From Strobilurus pachycystidiatus (Eukaryota; Basidiomycota; Agaricomycetes; Agaricales; Physalacriaceae), in assembly GCA_019915135.1 (NCBI GenBank), contig JAHLMK010000019.1:496001-560000 (forward strand): a stretch of 64,000 bases of DNA, in the 5' to 3' direction. The notes beneath the pieces were generated by a model. The model saw only the letters and a list, made by a program, of their open reading frames with translations, had not been told where the DNA came from and ran no database searches. The position numbers and the translations under genes are program-made. Below, one piece after another: positions 32,396-42,962 of this stretch. Position 1 is the stretch's first letter. Every line of letters starts with the position of its first letter.

Positions 32396-35248
32396 TCAAA
32401 CAAGCAAAACCGAAGACGCGTACTCTTCTACACCCTTTTTAACGTCACATAAACGACGGACACCTCTCAGCGCCTGTCGCCATTGGGTCTGATTTCTGAT
32501 AACAACGGGACCAGTACTGTGAGCTCTGACTCTCTCCCTGAACCAAGATTCCGAATCCGCGGTCCATACACCTAAATCCATACCACTTAGTTCCCATATG
32601 GACGGCAAAGGGAACCAGGAAAAGTTTTCCGTGAATATGTCGTTCTTCGCTTGAAATGTCCTTTCGACGCGATACACACCGCAGATGATATCAATATGTT
32701 CATCGGTCAAAGGTTCTTCAACCAATCGCACATCGTCGCGCATGGAGGGATGGAAAACTCCATAGGAAACAAGATCCCTGGAATCCGGAAAACTGTGCGC
32801 CCACGACGTAGACGTGTGTTCCAGAGCAATTCGCCAGACCAATCCACCTCGTGCTAACGCAGCACGAGCTATACGAGGATTCCGCAAAAGCGACCCGCAT
32901 CTGCGATGATAATTGAAGAATTCGAAGGCGTTGGGAATGAATCCGTATGGGCGGATAGGAATATATCGCGGAATGTGAGGGATGTAAGAAGATGTAGCAT
33001 GAACAGGGAAGGGAATGCACCGACAGTAGCGAATACCAGATTTCGCTACATAGTCGACAACGGCATCTAGGTTGTCAGCAGACAACCTCAGAACGTGCAT
33101 CACGTCTGTGACCGTAAAGAAGAAGAGACGGTAGGAAGAAGGCGACGAGGGATTTAGTGATATCAACTCGTAGACGGAAGCGGAAGACCCAAGAGTGGTT
33201 TTGTCAACGCGGAACAAAAACGGTCGTTGACGGACGAAGACGGTATGTTCAGGGCTCATGTCGCACCAGCCACGAAAACGAGGCAAGAACGCGTCGGGGA
33301 TGTTTGGGAGATTGGGGAGAAGTTCGATCGCCTCGGCTAGTTGGACCTGGTTCAAAGGGAACCGGGATTGGTCGCTTCGGAAGCAACCTATACTGCGCAG
33401 CGCCGATTTCCATCGCGATTCGTCGCATGACACTGATGCATTCAAATCAGGCAAGGTCATTCCGAAACGGAGGGATAGGATACTGTCGAGGGGGGCGACA
33501 GGTACGGCAGAACAGACTGTGTCACCAAGTAATGACGAAACAATAGGGACGTGAGGTTGGGGAGGCATATACGGCGCGGACGACGAGCTCTGTGTGTCAT
33601 TTACCTCCCCGTCTTCCTGTTCCGCCGCTCCCGATTTTGCCATGGACGGAACAGCGACGTCGTCTTGGAAAGTATCATGGTCGGCATCAACGTCGTCCGC
33701 GTTCGAAAGATTGGTATCGCTGCAAGGTTCTAATTCATCGACCAAATCCCATTCGTCGGTCCAAGAACAGTAAACCTTCTGAGACAAGGGAAAACTGTAC
33801 CAGTAATGGGTCAGAAAGGCCGAAGTGACGTGATTGCGAACGAGGTAGCCAGAAGGACCCATCTCCCAGACAAACACCCGTGTAGGGGAAGAGGGTGCAT
33901 CCGGAATCAATCCAAGACGAGAATGGTCCTCTTTCGCAAGTCGACGCTCGACAGAATCGGACGATTCATTGGGACGCAAGTCGGTATCAATCATAACATC
34001 CCGTCGCGCAAAAAAAGCCGACCATGTCTCCCCCACAAGCTGATTGCTGGCAACTTCGCCTGGTAAAGTCGGTTCGTAAGCATTCTGGGTGACACTTATG
34101 CCATGGCCAGGCAAGGATGCGTGCTCGGGATCGGAAGATGGCAACCAAGGTGACGGCAGAGGGAAAGAAGGGCGCGGGATGGTAGGTGTGGCGTGATGTG
34201 TAAAAACATGTTTGCGTGCTTGAACACTCGGCAGCCGCCATCGAGAGGACGCAGAAATATCGGAAGGATGTAATTGAACGATGGGATTTCGCAGAGGTTC
34301 GTATCCCGTGCCAAAGTACAACCACAACGGAACATGAGCGTTGTGAAAAATGTAAAAAATGGCCACCCAGTTACAAGTGGCCATATGCACAAATGCTCCC
34401 ACTCGTTCTGTCCTGTTGACCAGCCAGTCAGCGGCTAAAGCAGACGGCTGGAAGGCCAGACCCGGATGAAAAAGCCAAGATAATTCAACGAAATCGAGGA
34501 GGTGCGAAGGAATGTTGTGTCGCACGACCATGATTCGCCAATCGACTGTACTGCCAGGAGAGGAATGTTTGAGATAGGCGTAAAGAAAGGAAACCTCGGC
34601 AGCGAGTAAGAGCAACGCAGAGCGACACCGAATCGCTCGATGGACAGTGCGAATGCGAGTGGGGTACGCTCGACTGTAAAAATTATAATGTTCGATTGGA
34701 AAGGAGGTGTAAGCGACGTTGATCAGGGAGATGTGTTTTAAGAATGATGCACGCAAGGAACACAAAACCCATTCCAGCGTGTGGAGACGATCAATGTGGT
34801 CCTTTGGCAGACACCAGTCCTTCTTTCCGTGTGGAGTAAGCTTCAAAGTTTCTCGAGTGAATGACAAACAGTCAAACAATTCGCATTGGCAGGCAGAATC
34901 TACGTCTCGAGGTAAGAAAGCCTGCCAAGGCGCGAAGTCACTGGCCCAATGACAATCTAGATAATACGACGGATCCGGAGACGGTTTTGGAAGAGGATCG
35001 AACGGGGCACAAGTGTGATCGGGAATGGGAGCCAAGGCATCCGCGCCCAAAGCGTAATATCGATGATCGTTTTCAGTCGTGAGCAAACGACAAGCGGAGT
35101 TGGGTGTTTCCTCCCATCGGCAATCGGCATGAGATTTTACACTGCGCAATAGAGCAGGGATCCTAAACGAACATTGAGATATGTGACAAACAAAGACGAC
35201 GTAAACGCACCGTCCAGGAACATCAAAATGTACAGGATCTTGGCTCAT
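32396..35248 (-). CDS. large unknown protein, 950 residues
   Basis: A single uninterrupted frame from the ATG at 35248 to 32396, striking beside its intron-rich neighbours. Residues 1-450 are rich in Trp, Pro, Cys and His (YYLDCHWASDFAPWQAFLPR, AIRCRSALLLLAAEVSFLYA, RVGAFVHMATCNWVAIFYIF, VPLWLYFGTGYEPLRNPIV). Residues about 530-600 are acidic and Ser/Pro-rich and probably disordered. The C-terminal 350 residues form another folded part with many aromatics (RYIPIRPYGFIPNAFEFFNY, FTENFSWFPLPSIWELSG). No catalytic motif, signal peptide or known domain is recognisable. A long intronless frame suggests a retro-copied or mobile-element-linked gene, but no terminal repeats were found. Function not assigned. 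Confidence 0.7.
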   Translation of the reverse strand: MSQDPVHFDVPGRCVYVVFVCHISQCSFRIPALLRSVKSHADCRWEETPNSACRLLTTENDHRYYALGADALAPIPDHTCAPFDPLPKPSPDPSYYLDCHWASDFAPWQAFLPRDVDSACQCELFDCLSFTRETLKLTPHGKKDWCLPKDHIDRLHTLEWVLCSLRASFLKHISLINVAYTSFPIEHYNFYSRAYPTRIRTVHRAIRCRSALLLLAAEVSFLYAYLKHSSPGSTVDWRIMVVRHNIPSHLLDFVELSWLFHPGLAFQPSALAADWLVNRTERVGAFVHMATCNWVAIFYIFHNAHVPLWLYFGTGYEPLRNPIVQLHPSDISASSRWRLPSVQARKHVFTHHATPTIPRPSFPLPSPWLPSSDPEHASLPGHGISVTQNAYEPTLPGEVASNQLVGETWSAFFARRDVMIDTDLRPNESSDSVERRLAKEDHSRLGLIPDAPSSPTRVFVWEMGPSGYLVRNHVTSAFLTHYWYSFPLSQKVYCSWTDEWDLVDELEPCSDTNLSNADDVDADHDTFQDDVAVPSMAKSGAAEQEDGEVNDTQSSSSAPYMPPQPHVPIVSSLLGDTVCSAVPVAPLDSILSLRFGMTLPDLNASVSCDESRWKSALRSIGCFRSDQSRFPLNQVQLAEAIELLPNLPNIPDAFLPRFRGWCDMSPEHTVFVRQRPFLFRVDKTTLGSSASVYELISLNPSSPSSYRLFFFTVTDVMHVLRLSADNLDAVVDYVAKSGIRYCRCIPFPVHATSSYIPHIPRYIPIRPYGFIPNAFEFFNYHRRCGSLLRNPRIARAALARGGLVWRIALEHTSTSWAHSFPDSRDLVSYGVFHPSMRDDVRLVEEPLTDEHIDIICGVYRVERTFQAKNDIFTENFSWFPLPSIWELSGMDLGVWTADSESWFRERVRAHSTGPVVIRNQTQWRQALRGVRRLCDVKKGVEEYASSVLLV

Positions 35249-35697
35249 GTGAACGATAGACTATAAGCTACCGAGGTGAGCTAATGAGATCAAAACTCTA
35301 CGAAACGCGAGAACTGACCAGCGATTGTTGCAGCGATTGTTGCAATGTACACACGGAACACGAAGATCTCGGGACGAAAAGTGATACGCGCGAAGAGCCA
35401 CAGAGAACAAGCGAGCGGTTATGAAGCAAAAGACAACCGACCGTGGGATCTTCTCCGAGTAAAAACCCTGACACAGCACTGACGGCAGGCGTCAATACCG
35501 GACCGCTTAACTAGGACGTCATATTTCACACAATGTCAGTCGTGCACACGATGAAAATTTGGTTTTAAAAAACAAAGCAACGAACTTCGGACACCGCACA
35601 TTGCTAAGAAAACACACCAGAATCACCTAGGGAATGTGGCTTCGACAACACGACCATCCACACAATAAAACCACCGACCCACAGCAGCGGTTACGCG
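35249..35697. other. intergenic, nothing recognised
   Basis: Promoter side of the 950-residue gene and 3' side of the many-exon gene. GTTGCAGCGATT occurs twice in tandem near 35328-35344. No gene. Confidence 0.4.
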
Positions 35698-38600
35698 AAA
35701 TTGACAACCACCCTACGAACCGGTCTACCTCTGCCCCCTCTTCCCCGTCCACTTCTGCCATTGTGGAGTGAACTACTCCGTCGCCACAGGGTCGACGTTA
35801 TTGGGCCGGGTATGAAGAAGGAGGATGAACAGGGGATGGAACTGAAGCACAGAGCGTCCTTGACTAACAAAAGTCGACGGCTGATACGCGACAGTCACCA
35901 GACTTCCACGAGGCACGTCAGTGCGACCGTTTCTGTACAAGTTCGCCTCGAAATGACCAGGCAGATTGTCCATATACTCGGGAGTAAACTCAAATTCGGC
36001 GTCGTGGCGCGTATCATATATGGGGACTGCATCGGAACAACATCAATGGAGAACGGATATCCGAAACAACGAACTCACTATCTTCTGTGTACGAACGCGG
36101 TTGGGAAGGAATCACGGTACGACCGACGACTTGAGAAGAACTGGTCTTTTTTCCAGCAGCGGCTTGTTTCTTGAGCTGAAAAGCGGACATTTTTGTAGGC
36201 GAGGAATTGGCGTTGACCGCCTTGCCCCTAGAGTGGAAATAGACGGCGGACGGATCCGCTTTCTCGGGCGACGCACCAACTCCCATTTGGAGAAACGCTA
36301 CCGGCCCATTAGCAGGATCGAACGCAACATCCGCGAGCAAGAAAGTGACGGCCACCATACGATGGAATTCGACGTTGACGGGATGAAGAGCAATAAATTT
36401 CGTGGCTCGCGGCAAGTCAGGCGCTTCTTCGTTGTAGATTCTGCAGTCAAAGACGATACCAGTGCACAGGAAGACCACAGGTTCTTTCGTCTGTCGCCGA
36501 ACAATGAAACCAGGATCGAACGAGTTCTGGCTTGGCGGCGGAAGCTTCTTGTAAAAACGAGGATCAATACGAGCGGGATTGATGCATGTATCGCTTTCGA
36601 CAAAGTTGATGCCCTGCAACCCAAGTCTTCATACGCGACAGTTAGCGTCATTGAGTGGAAAAGGAGTCATTGAAGGGACTGACTTGCGAGAATGGACAGA
36701 AGGAAAGTCATAAAATTCTTGCAGGGGGGTAGTGACAGTTCCTTTCGCAGCGTACACATTTTCGGACTTGATGGCGTGGATGTCAATTTGACTACGAAAA
36801 AGTCAATGAGAGCACGATAGGACAAAAGCACATCCCCTACGGCACTGGGTACAACTCTTCGTAAACCGCTTGCATCTCCTCGACGTCAGGCGCAATGCCG
36901 TGAAACTTCTTGATATCGGAGACGTCATGCAAACTGCAGGAATCCTTCCTACGCAACACGATTAGTGAAAGCGCAGAAGAAATACGCAAAAGTTATGTAC
37001 ATGATGTGACGCCATTGAGGCTCTTCGAAAGAAGCGACGTCTTCAGAAACCGCCTTCGGAGGCGCCTTTTTCGGGGTGGGAGCGGCGGCTTCGTCCTCGT
37101 CGTCTCTGAGATACAAGATGTCGATGAGAAAAACTTGCGTAAAGGAAAACACGAGAAACACGAACGATATGATGACGGTAGGCGACGATGCAGGCATTTT
37201 GCCTCTGCAGGAAATGATGTTCAGTACACGTAAAGTCTACAAGGACCCCAAAGCTCACCGTGCTTTAAGACTGAAAGCCTTTCCCCTAGAATATAATCAA
37301 CATAAAACTTCCGTTATTTCTCAATGTACTCACTTCGGAGTCGCAGACGTCGCGGTATCACGTTTGACGTCAAGTCCGGGGTCAGAATCGTCGCTGAATT
37401 GGAACGAGTTAACGCGGATAGACTTTATAACGAACACCTACGCAATATCCAACATATCGGATTTTCTGACGGGCATTGCAGTGCGACTGTCCGATTTGAC
37501 AGACTTCTTAGTTCTGGTGTAAAGATGAGACGATGAGAGGTAAAGTGTAAACAATTATACCCTTCATCGAAGGCGGGCAATAACCCTCGGCGAGAAGAAC
37601 CAGGGAAACCAGCTTCGTTCAGTGATCTGTCGCTAAGAATTCGAATAAGTTAACGAACTTCACACAAACAAATGCTTCACATCGCGATACGAGTTCTGTA
37701 GCACAGTCAGTGAAGAGTAAAACACAAAAAAAAAACGCGACACGTACTGTTCTTCCTCGCTCAGACGATCCACTTCATGTTCACTTGGATAAGTTGTAAG
37801 AGAACATATCCTCATCGGATTACGAAGTCTTACCCTGTAGTGCTTGATTGAGTGTCGGATTCGCTAACCGGCTCTGCTTTGCGACGCGACTTCATGAATT
37901 CACGAGCGCGACGGACATCTTCTTCTGCTTTCCTCATGACGTCCTCCAAGACTCGAAGAGCGACCAAATCGTCATCATTGTCCGCACCGGTAGTGGACTC
38001 TCCGTCGCGTACACTAGCAGAAGCATCAGATCCGTATTGGTCAGAAAACATGCCTTCATAAGCGACCAATCAGCATCGCAACGTACATTTCCCTAGAAGA
38101 CACACTACCTTGCTTCGAATCAACAGTAGTTGGCACCGCGTTGAGGGGCTTCTCTGCGGCCACAGTTTTCGATTTTTTGATATCTTCCGCTTTAGCATTG
38201 GCCTCCGCCACCGCCTTAGCTTTTTCAGCCTTAGTAGCGAGCGGAGCCTTCGCGGCGGCAGCCTTCGAGGCTTTGGCGTCAGCGGTAATCTTGGCGGTGG
38301 CAACCTTCGTAGCCTTCGGGTCGACGACAGCCTTTGGATCGGCAGAAGACTTAGAGTCTTCGGCGCCCTTTTTATCTCGCTTAGCCTTGGCCTTGCCAGT
38401 GCTGGGAAGAACTGTCAATATTGCGGCTGAGAAAAACAAAGGATTGCACCTCAATGCGCCAGAACCAGGATCTTCGTCGTCCTTGTTTTTGACACCAGAC
38501 TTACGACGGCTACCAAAAAACAAGACAGGTCAGGCAAATGTTTAAACAACAAGCGGACGACAACTTGCCTAGACTGAGAAGCCCCATTGTCTTGGGGCTC

Positions 38601-39232
38601 CTTGATCTTCACAGATACCTTTCGCTGACTAAACAAAGTACGCCGTCAAACAAAGAGACAGTAGTAATAGGAAAGAAAACGAAACATCGCACCTGACAGG
38701 AGGACTGTTACCATCCAAGTCGCTGAGCTCGGAGAGTTCAGAATCGACCCTCATAAAAAAGCGTCAGCGAATAGCGACACAGGTGAAAAGGGTCTCACTC
38801 TGCAAGCGATCCACCGGTACGGGGCCGAAGCTTGCGGGGACTGCCTCTGGGATGATATGAAGGTGAAGATGAAGATTAACGATCAAGATAACCTACTGGA
38901 TCGGTGCGTAATCCTTGGCTTTTTTCTTGCTGGGAGCGACGTCACGAGGGGGCGAGTTGGAAACTCTAGCACTGAACAAAAGAATTGATAAGTAAAATTA
39001 TCATCTGTAAACGCCGAACCATGCGACGCACCGTTTCTTGGCTTGAGCAGCCTCGTTCACGAGCTGAGGCACACTTGGCATCCTGCGTCGAAGAGATAAC
39101 ATAGAGCGAAAATACGAGCGGGATATACTCACTCGTCATCGTCAGAGAAGAGAGCACTGCGGGATCTAGGTTAGTTTCAAGAAATCAGCGATAGAGCGTG
39201 AAGTCGACTGTAAACACGTACTGAGAAGGCAT
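35698..39232 (-). CDS. many-exon Lys/Ala-rich nuclear-type protein
   Basis: About 20 small exons join in frame through introns of roughly 45-75 bp. They run from MPSQSRSALFSDDDE (39232) through KKKAKDYAPIQ, GSPRKLRPRTGGSLA, VDSELSELSDLDGNS and a Lys/Ala-rich exon (GKAKAKRDKKGAEDSK, 38400-38100) to a coiled coil (VLEDVMRKAEEDVRRAREFM). Then come KKSVKSDSRTAMPVRKSDML, DDSDPGLDVKRD and HGIAPDVEEMQAVYEELYPV. The folded C-terminal part is in the exon at 36619-36180 (YKKLPPPSQNSFDPGFIVRR, ATKFIALHPVNVEFHRMVAV). A final exon is Arg/Gly-rich (GRGRGGRGRPVRR) and stops at 35698. Nearly all introns are phase 2. The basic, disordered N-terminus and RGG tail suggest a nucleic-acid or chromatin role; the family is not recognised. 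The gene at 39506 is divergent, 273 bp away. Confidence 0.62.
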
Positions 39233-39505
39233 TGCAGATCAAGAAACGTATGCGAGGTAGTCAGACACGATGGGTTGAAGACGCAAAGGGCAGCATCGCC
39301 CAATCTCCAAATATATGACCGGCAAGAGAATCTCTAAGGAGATAGATCATCGCGATAGGAATATGCGCGTCGTGCCACAAAGTCAAAGCGATTTACCAAC
39401 GACAGGACTCCAACCGAATCGTAGATTTGGGCCAGGCACATTCGTCAAACTTTTAAAAGGTTAACCGGGTACGACGAAACGATCCTCAAGGCCTGTCACC
39501 CTACA

Positions 39506-40714
39506 ATGGACGGTTACTACGATAAAGAGGCAGCCGGTAAGACCACAACCCAAGCGCAGGACTACAAAATGACTGAACGTATACAGGTGTTTATGTGGAC
39601 AGATACGCAACCCAGCGCTGCCAAGAATATCCAGAAGGCGTCTATCTCAAGAAAATGTCCAAGGTAATACAATATCGACCGCGATCAACAAGTTGGCTGA
39701 CCAAGGCGACGAGACCGATAATCTAGCGAACTATCGCGTCGGGTTTTTACCACACAGGAAAGAATACCGCCTCTTCGACAAGGAAGACAGCGCAGAGGTC
39801 TACTTCCGCGTCCACGGCGCGATCGCAAAGGCAGACCTTCCACCGTTTCACAAATTTGTCGGGTATGTACAGAACGATGCTTTTATAGAATCCACTGACG
39901 AGGAACGCAGTAAAAACAAGGCGTTAATGGTTCGACAGGGAATCGCCCTGACCGGTTTCGGCGCTGACACGTTCGACAAAGCCCACGAAGCCGTGAGCGA
40001 GGTATACGCTTTGTTTGCAATGGAGGTCGGGACAACACGCATGCAAGCTATCGACTTCTTTGGAGACTATCAAGGATACGCCACACTGAACGCGTCTAAC
40101 AGGTACTTTCCGCCATACTCAGAAAATACCAAAGATACGTGTGCTGAACGCAGCTACAGGTACTTCTCGCGACGAGTCCACGGCGAAGACCTGCAAGAAG
40201 CAGTATTCGACGCGGACACTGACCCGAAACGCGTCTTAACAAAACTTGTTGACCCCAATGTCTTTCACTCGACCGACAACCAAGTATCATACTGGGAGCT
40301 TCGTCGGAAAGACGACACCCGAGAGTGAGCATATACGACATTGTGAAAGGACTTTAACGATTGTTCACTACAGGTTCGTCGAAATCAAGCCTCTGAAGTT
40401 AGAAGGGGGAAACGTCGTCGAAATCAACGTATCGTTCACGGCAGTACAGGTCAAAGGAGATGAATACAAGCTCGTCGCTGTTCTGCGAGACATCACGCTT
40501 ATGGATTCGAGTCTTACACAGGCGAGTCGCGCGATGATCTCCTTGACGAGAAAGTACACTTACTGACGTGGCACAGAGTGCATGCGCCAAACGCCAACTG
40601 GCCCAAATGAAGGCGGTGAACGGTACCAACAAACGACGTGCACACGAAGACGAGACCGTCACGGAGACTTCCAAACGAGTCCAACGGATGACACTGAACG
40701 ACGAGCGAGAATGA
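39506..40714 (+). CDS. unknown protein of an apparent Agaricomycete multicopy family
   Basis: Starts MDGYYDKEAAG at 39506. One or two small introns follow (the join into NLANYRVGFLPHRKEYRLF is not perfectly resolved), then a main exon to 40324, a 49-bp intron (40325-40373), FVEIKPLKLEGGNVVEINVS, and a last exon SACAKRQLAQMKAVNG to ERE at 40714. The core reads AEVYFRVHGAIAKADLPPFH, KFVGYVQNDAFIEST, ALMVRQGIALTGFGADTF, ATLNASNRYFPPYSEN, LVAVLRDITLMDSSLTQ. I have an impression of many mushroom proteins with this order but no function, and cannot check it here. The C-terminal beta strands might be a single-stranded nucleic-acid binding fold; that is a guess. Confidence 0.65.
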
Positions 40715-41289
40715 GCGTAGATAAAAATTATGAACCTCGTTAACGTGTCTCGCTAATAAGATGTAAAAATACGACGCCCAGTGTCCCAAGTAAAGTAGAA
40801 CGGCCGGATTGCGGTTGCGCCACTCGACAAACCGGACATCCTGCAATGATATACAGCGGCCCGGCTGACAAGTCGTCTGCGTACAATTGGATTATCGAAG
40901 GATTTTCGCGACGTCCCAGATGATGCCACGCGACGAACAGTGATTAGGGGAGCGTGTATGCGGCTGTCGACTCGACAACATTTCAAAATTATACTGCGGC
41001 AAAGATGAAATACGCCACCGGGCATGACTTTTTGCCCTTCTATATCAGGTGGGATGTATGCGATCACTTCCAAGAAGGCTAATAGCACGCGACTCTTGTC
41101 AGAAAGGATCTTCGGCTGAAATTTAATCAACGTATGAAATATCAGACTGCCACGGTCGCCAAAATAAAACGAGGAAACGACATGCGTCCACGAAAACATT
41201 GGCTGCCTTGAACAACGACGAGAAAGATAACACGAGAATACGCTTAGACACAGCTACATACAACCAATACGTGAAACCAATTATAACAA
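40715..41289. other. intergenic, nothing confident
   Basis: A minus-strand frame (40753-41199, ending FTSY) is open but has no domain-like composition and lies between two convergent genes. Not called as a gene. Confidence 0.35.
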
Positions 41290-42852
41290 TCAATCGTCGT
41301 CAGACGATATATCAATAACTTCTCCCGGCGAAAGCGGCAGTTTCGTGCGGATGGCACCGCGATAATTGTTCTCATCGTCTGATATATCGATAACTGGGAT
41401 AACAGCCTCCCCGGTAGATGGTGGAGGCGTAGCTTCCGAGGAAAAACTACCCCCGTCGGATTCGGAAGAAGAGCTATCGGTGTCGGATCCCGAACCATGA
41501 GCATTACTGCTCGACGGAACATATACGTCGTCGTCGGATAACACAGAACGACCAGACTCGTCTGGACTAGAAAGGGTACGAGAGGCATCCGAACCGCTGT
41601 CAGAAGTGGCGTCCGAATCTGTGGCATCCAAATCAACAAGATGACCTTGGAAATCCTCGAACGCGATGGTACGGCGCGTGTGCTCAGATTCAATGAGCGC
41701 CCAAACGCCTACAACACCAGAAGACATAGCTTTCGCAGCCTGAATAGGCGAAAACCCTCGGGTCATGAGGTTGGTCATAAAGGTGGCATCGTCCTTCGCG
41801 AGAGTCGCCGCGATTTTTATCAGGGACTGCTTGAAAGATTCGTATCCGCTGGCATAACAACCTCAAAAGGAAATTCAATCAAACAGAATGAAAAAAACGT
41901 ACAGATAGAGACGTAGGGGAATACTTTGATTTTGTTTATCAAGCAACCTCCTCGTCCGACGAGCCAGACAGTGATGAGCGAACGTGCCGTCTGTGAACAA
42001 ATCGCCCCACGTGCGAAAGACATGACAATGCTGATAGGAGCCGCAACCGACAGGAATGGGTGAAAAAGACCAGGAATGAGACCCAGGAAATTGAATGGTC
42101 TTCCGAGTGGAGGCCAAGGAAATCGTTCGACAGTAAGCGTCACCGAAGAACCGAGTTGGAGCTAGAAGCTCCCCAGCTTCTAACAAATGACGGTCATCGT
42201 GGATAGACCGACACGTTGTGTACTGTGGGGCGTTTCGAGCGTGCAGACGCTTCGTGGCATGTGGGGGAAGGGGGGACACGAGCAGAAGATTCAAATGGTG
42301 GTCGAATGTAGTATGCGGATAAAGGGACACGACGAAGGAATCGGAAATAAAGTTCATGTCCATGGCTGCGGACAGAACATAAGACTAAAATGTGTAGTGA
42401 CGCAACGAGAACTTACTTGAGGCGCAAGACAGAATACTATCGATCGCACCGCCAGACGAGACGTGCAATATAACCTCATACCCACGACAGTCGACAAAGC
42501 GTAAAACAGCTTTATGAATCGAGTCTCCCCGCAAGATGTCGCCGAGATGCTCGTCGAACGAAGCATGGGACGGCCGAAACGACGAAAGCAGCCGAGGGAA
42601 CGCTATGCTACACAAAGTATACTTGGAAACCTCGCAAAGCGCGATAACACGGCCTGCGAATTGACAATGGCCATGGAGATGTAGTTCGCGATCCAGATCC
42701 AACGTATCGTCAAAAAAGAGTCGGGGGAGTTGACCGCCGATGACAACATCGGACTGTACCAACAAATCCATGAAAAAAGTGATGTCCAGCCGGTCGGGAA
42801 TCCACAACTCCAAGTACGATACGAGGCGCGCATCGGCAGTGACTTCGCGCAT
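41290..42852 (-). CDS. nucleotidyltransferase-like protein with SUMO-interaction-like tail
   Basis: Exon 1 starts MREVTADARLVSYLELWIPD at 42852. An intron with GTAAGT...GCAG ends (about 42375-42420) joins SCAS to TMDMNFISDSFVVSLYPHTT, and a further intron near 41880-41935 leads to YASGYESFKQSLIKIAATLA. It parallels the neighbour at 43-44.4 kb block by block: VVIGGQLPRLFFDDTLDLDR matches VISGSGALSFLSRVAFPDAD, and TMDMNFI matches THVMNVV, followed by a later GDAYC matching GDALC. Here the GS and DLD positions are altered, so catalysis is unlikely. The tail is Ser/Asp-rich and ends with two motifs, VIPVIDISDDE and GEVIDISSDDD, which fit SUMO-interacting motifs. The junction to the tail exon is the weakest point; the tail could be a separate gene. 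Confidence 0.58.
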
Positions 42853-42962
42853 ACTGAAAAAACATCAACTAGGGATAATACACAGGAGAAATCTTACGTC
42901 TGATAACTTGGAATAGAATCGTGCACAGTGTCGCGCGGAAAGAAAAGTGACAATAGGACGGG

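Noticed and set aside
40753..41199. Minus-strand 148-codon frame as a gene
   Set aside because: No domain-like composition, lies between convergent genes and overlaps their likely untranslated ends.
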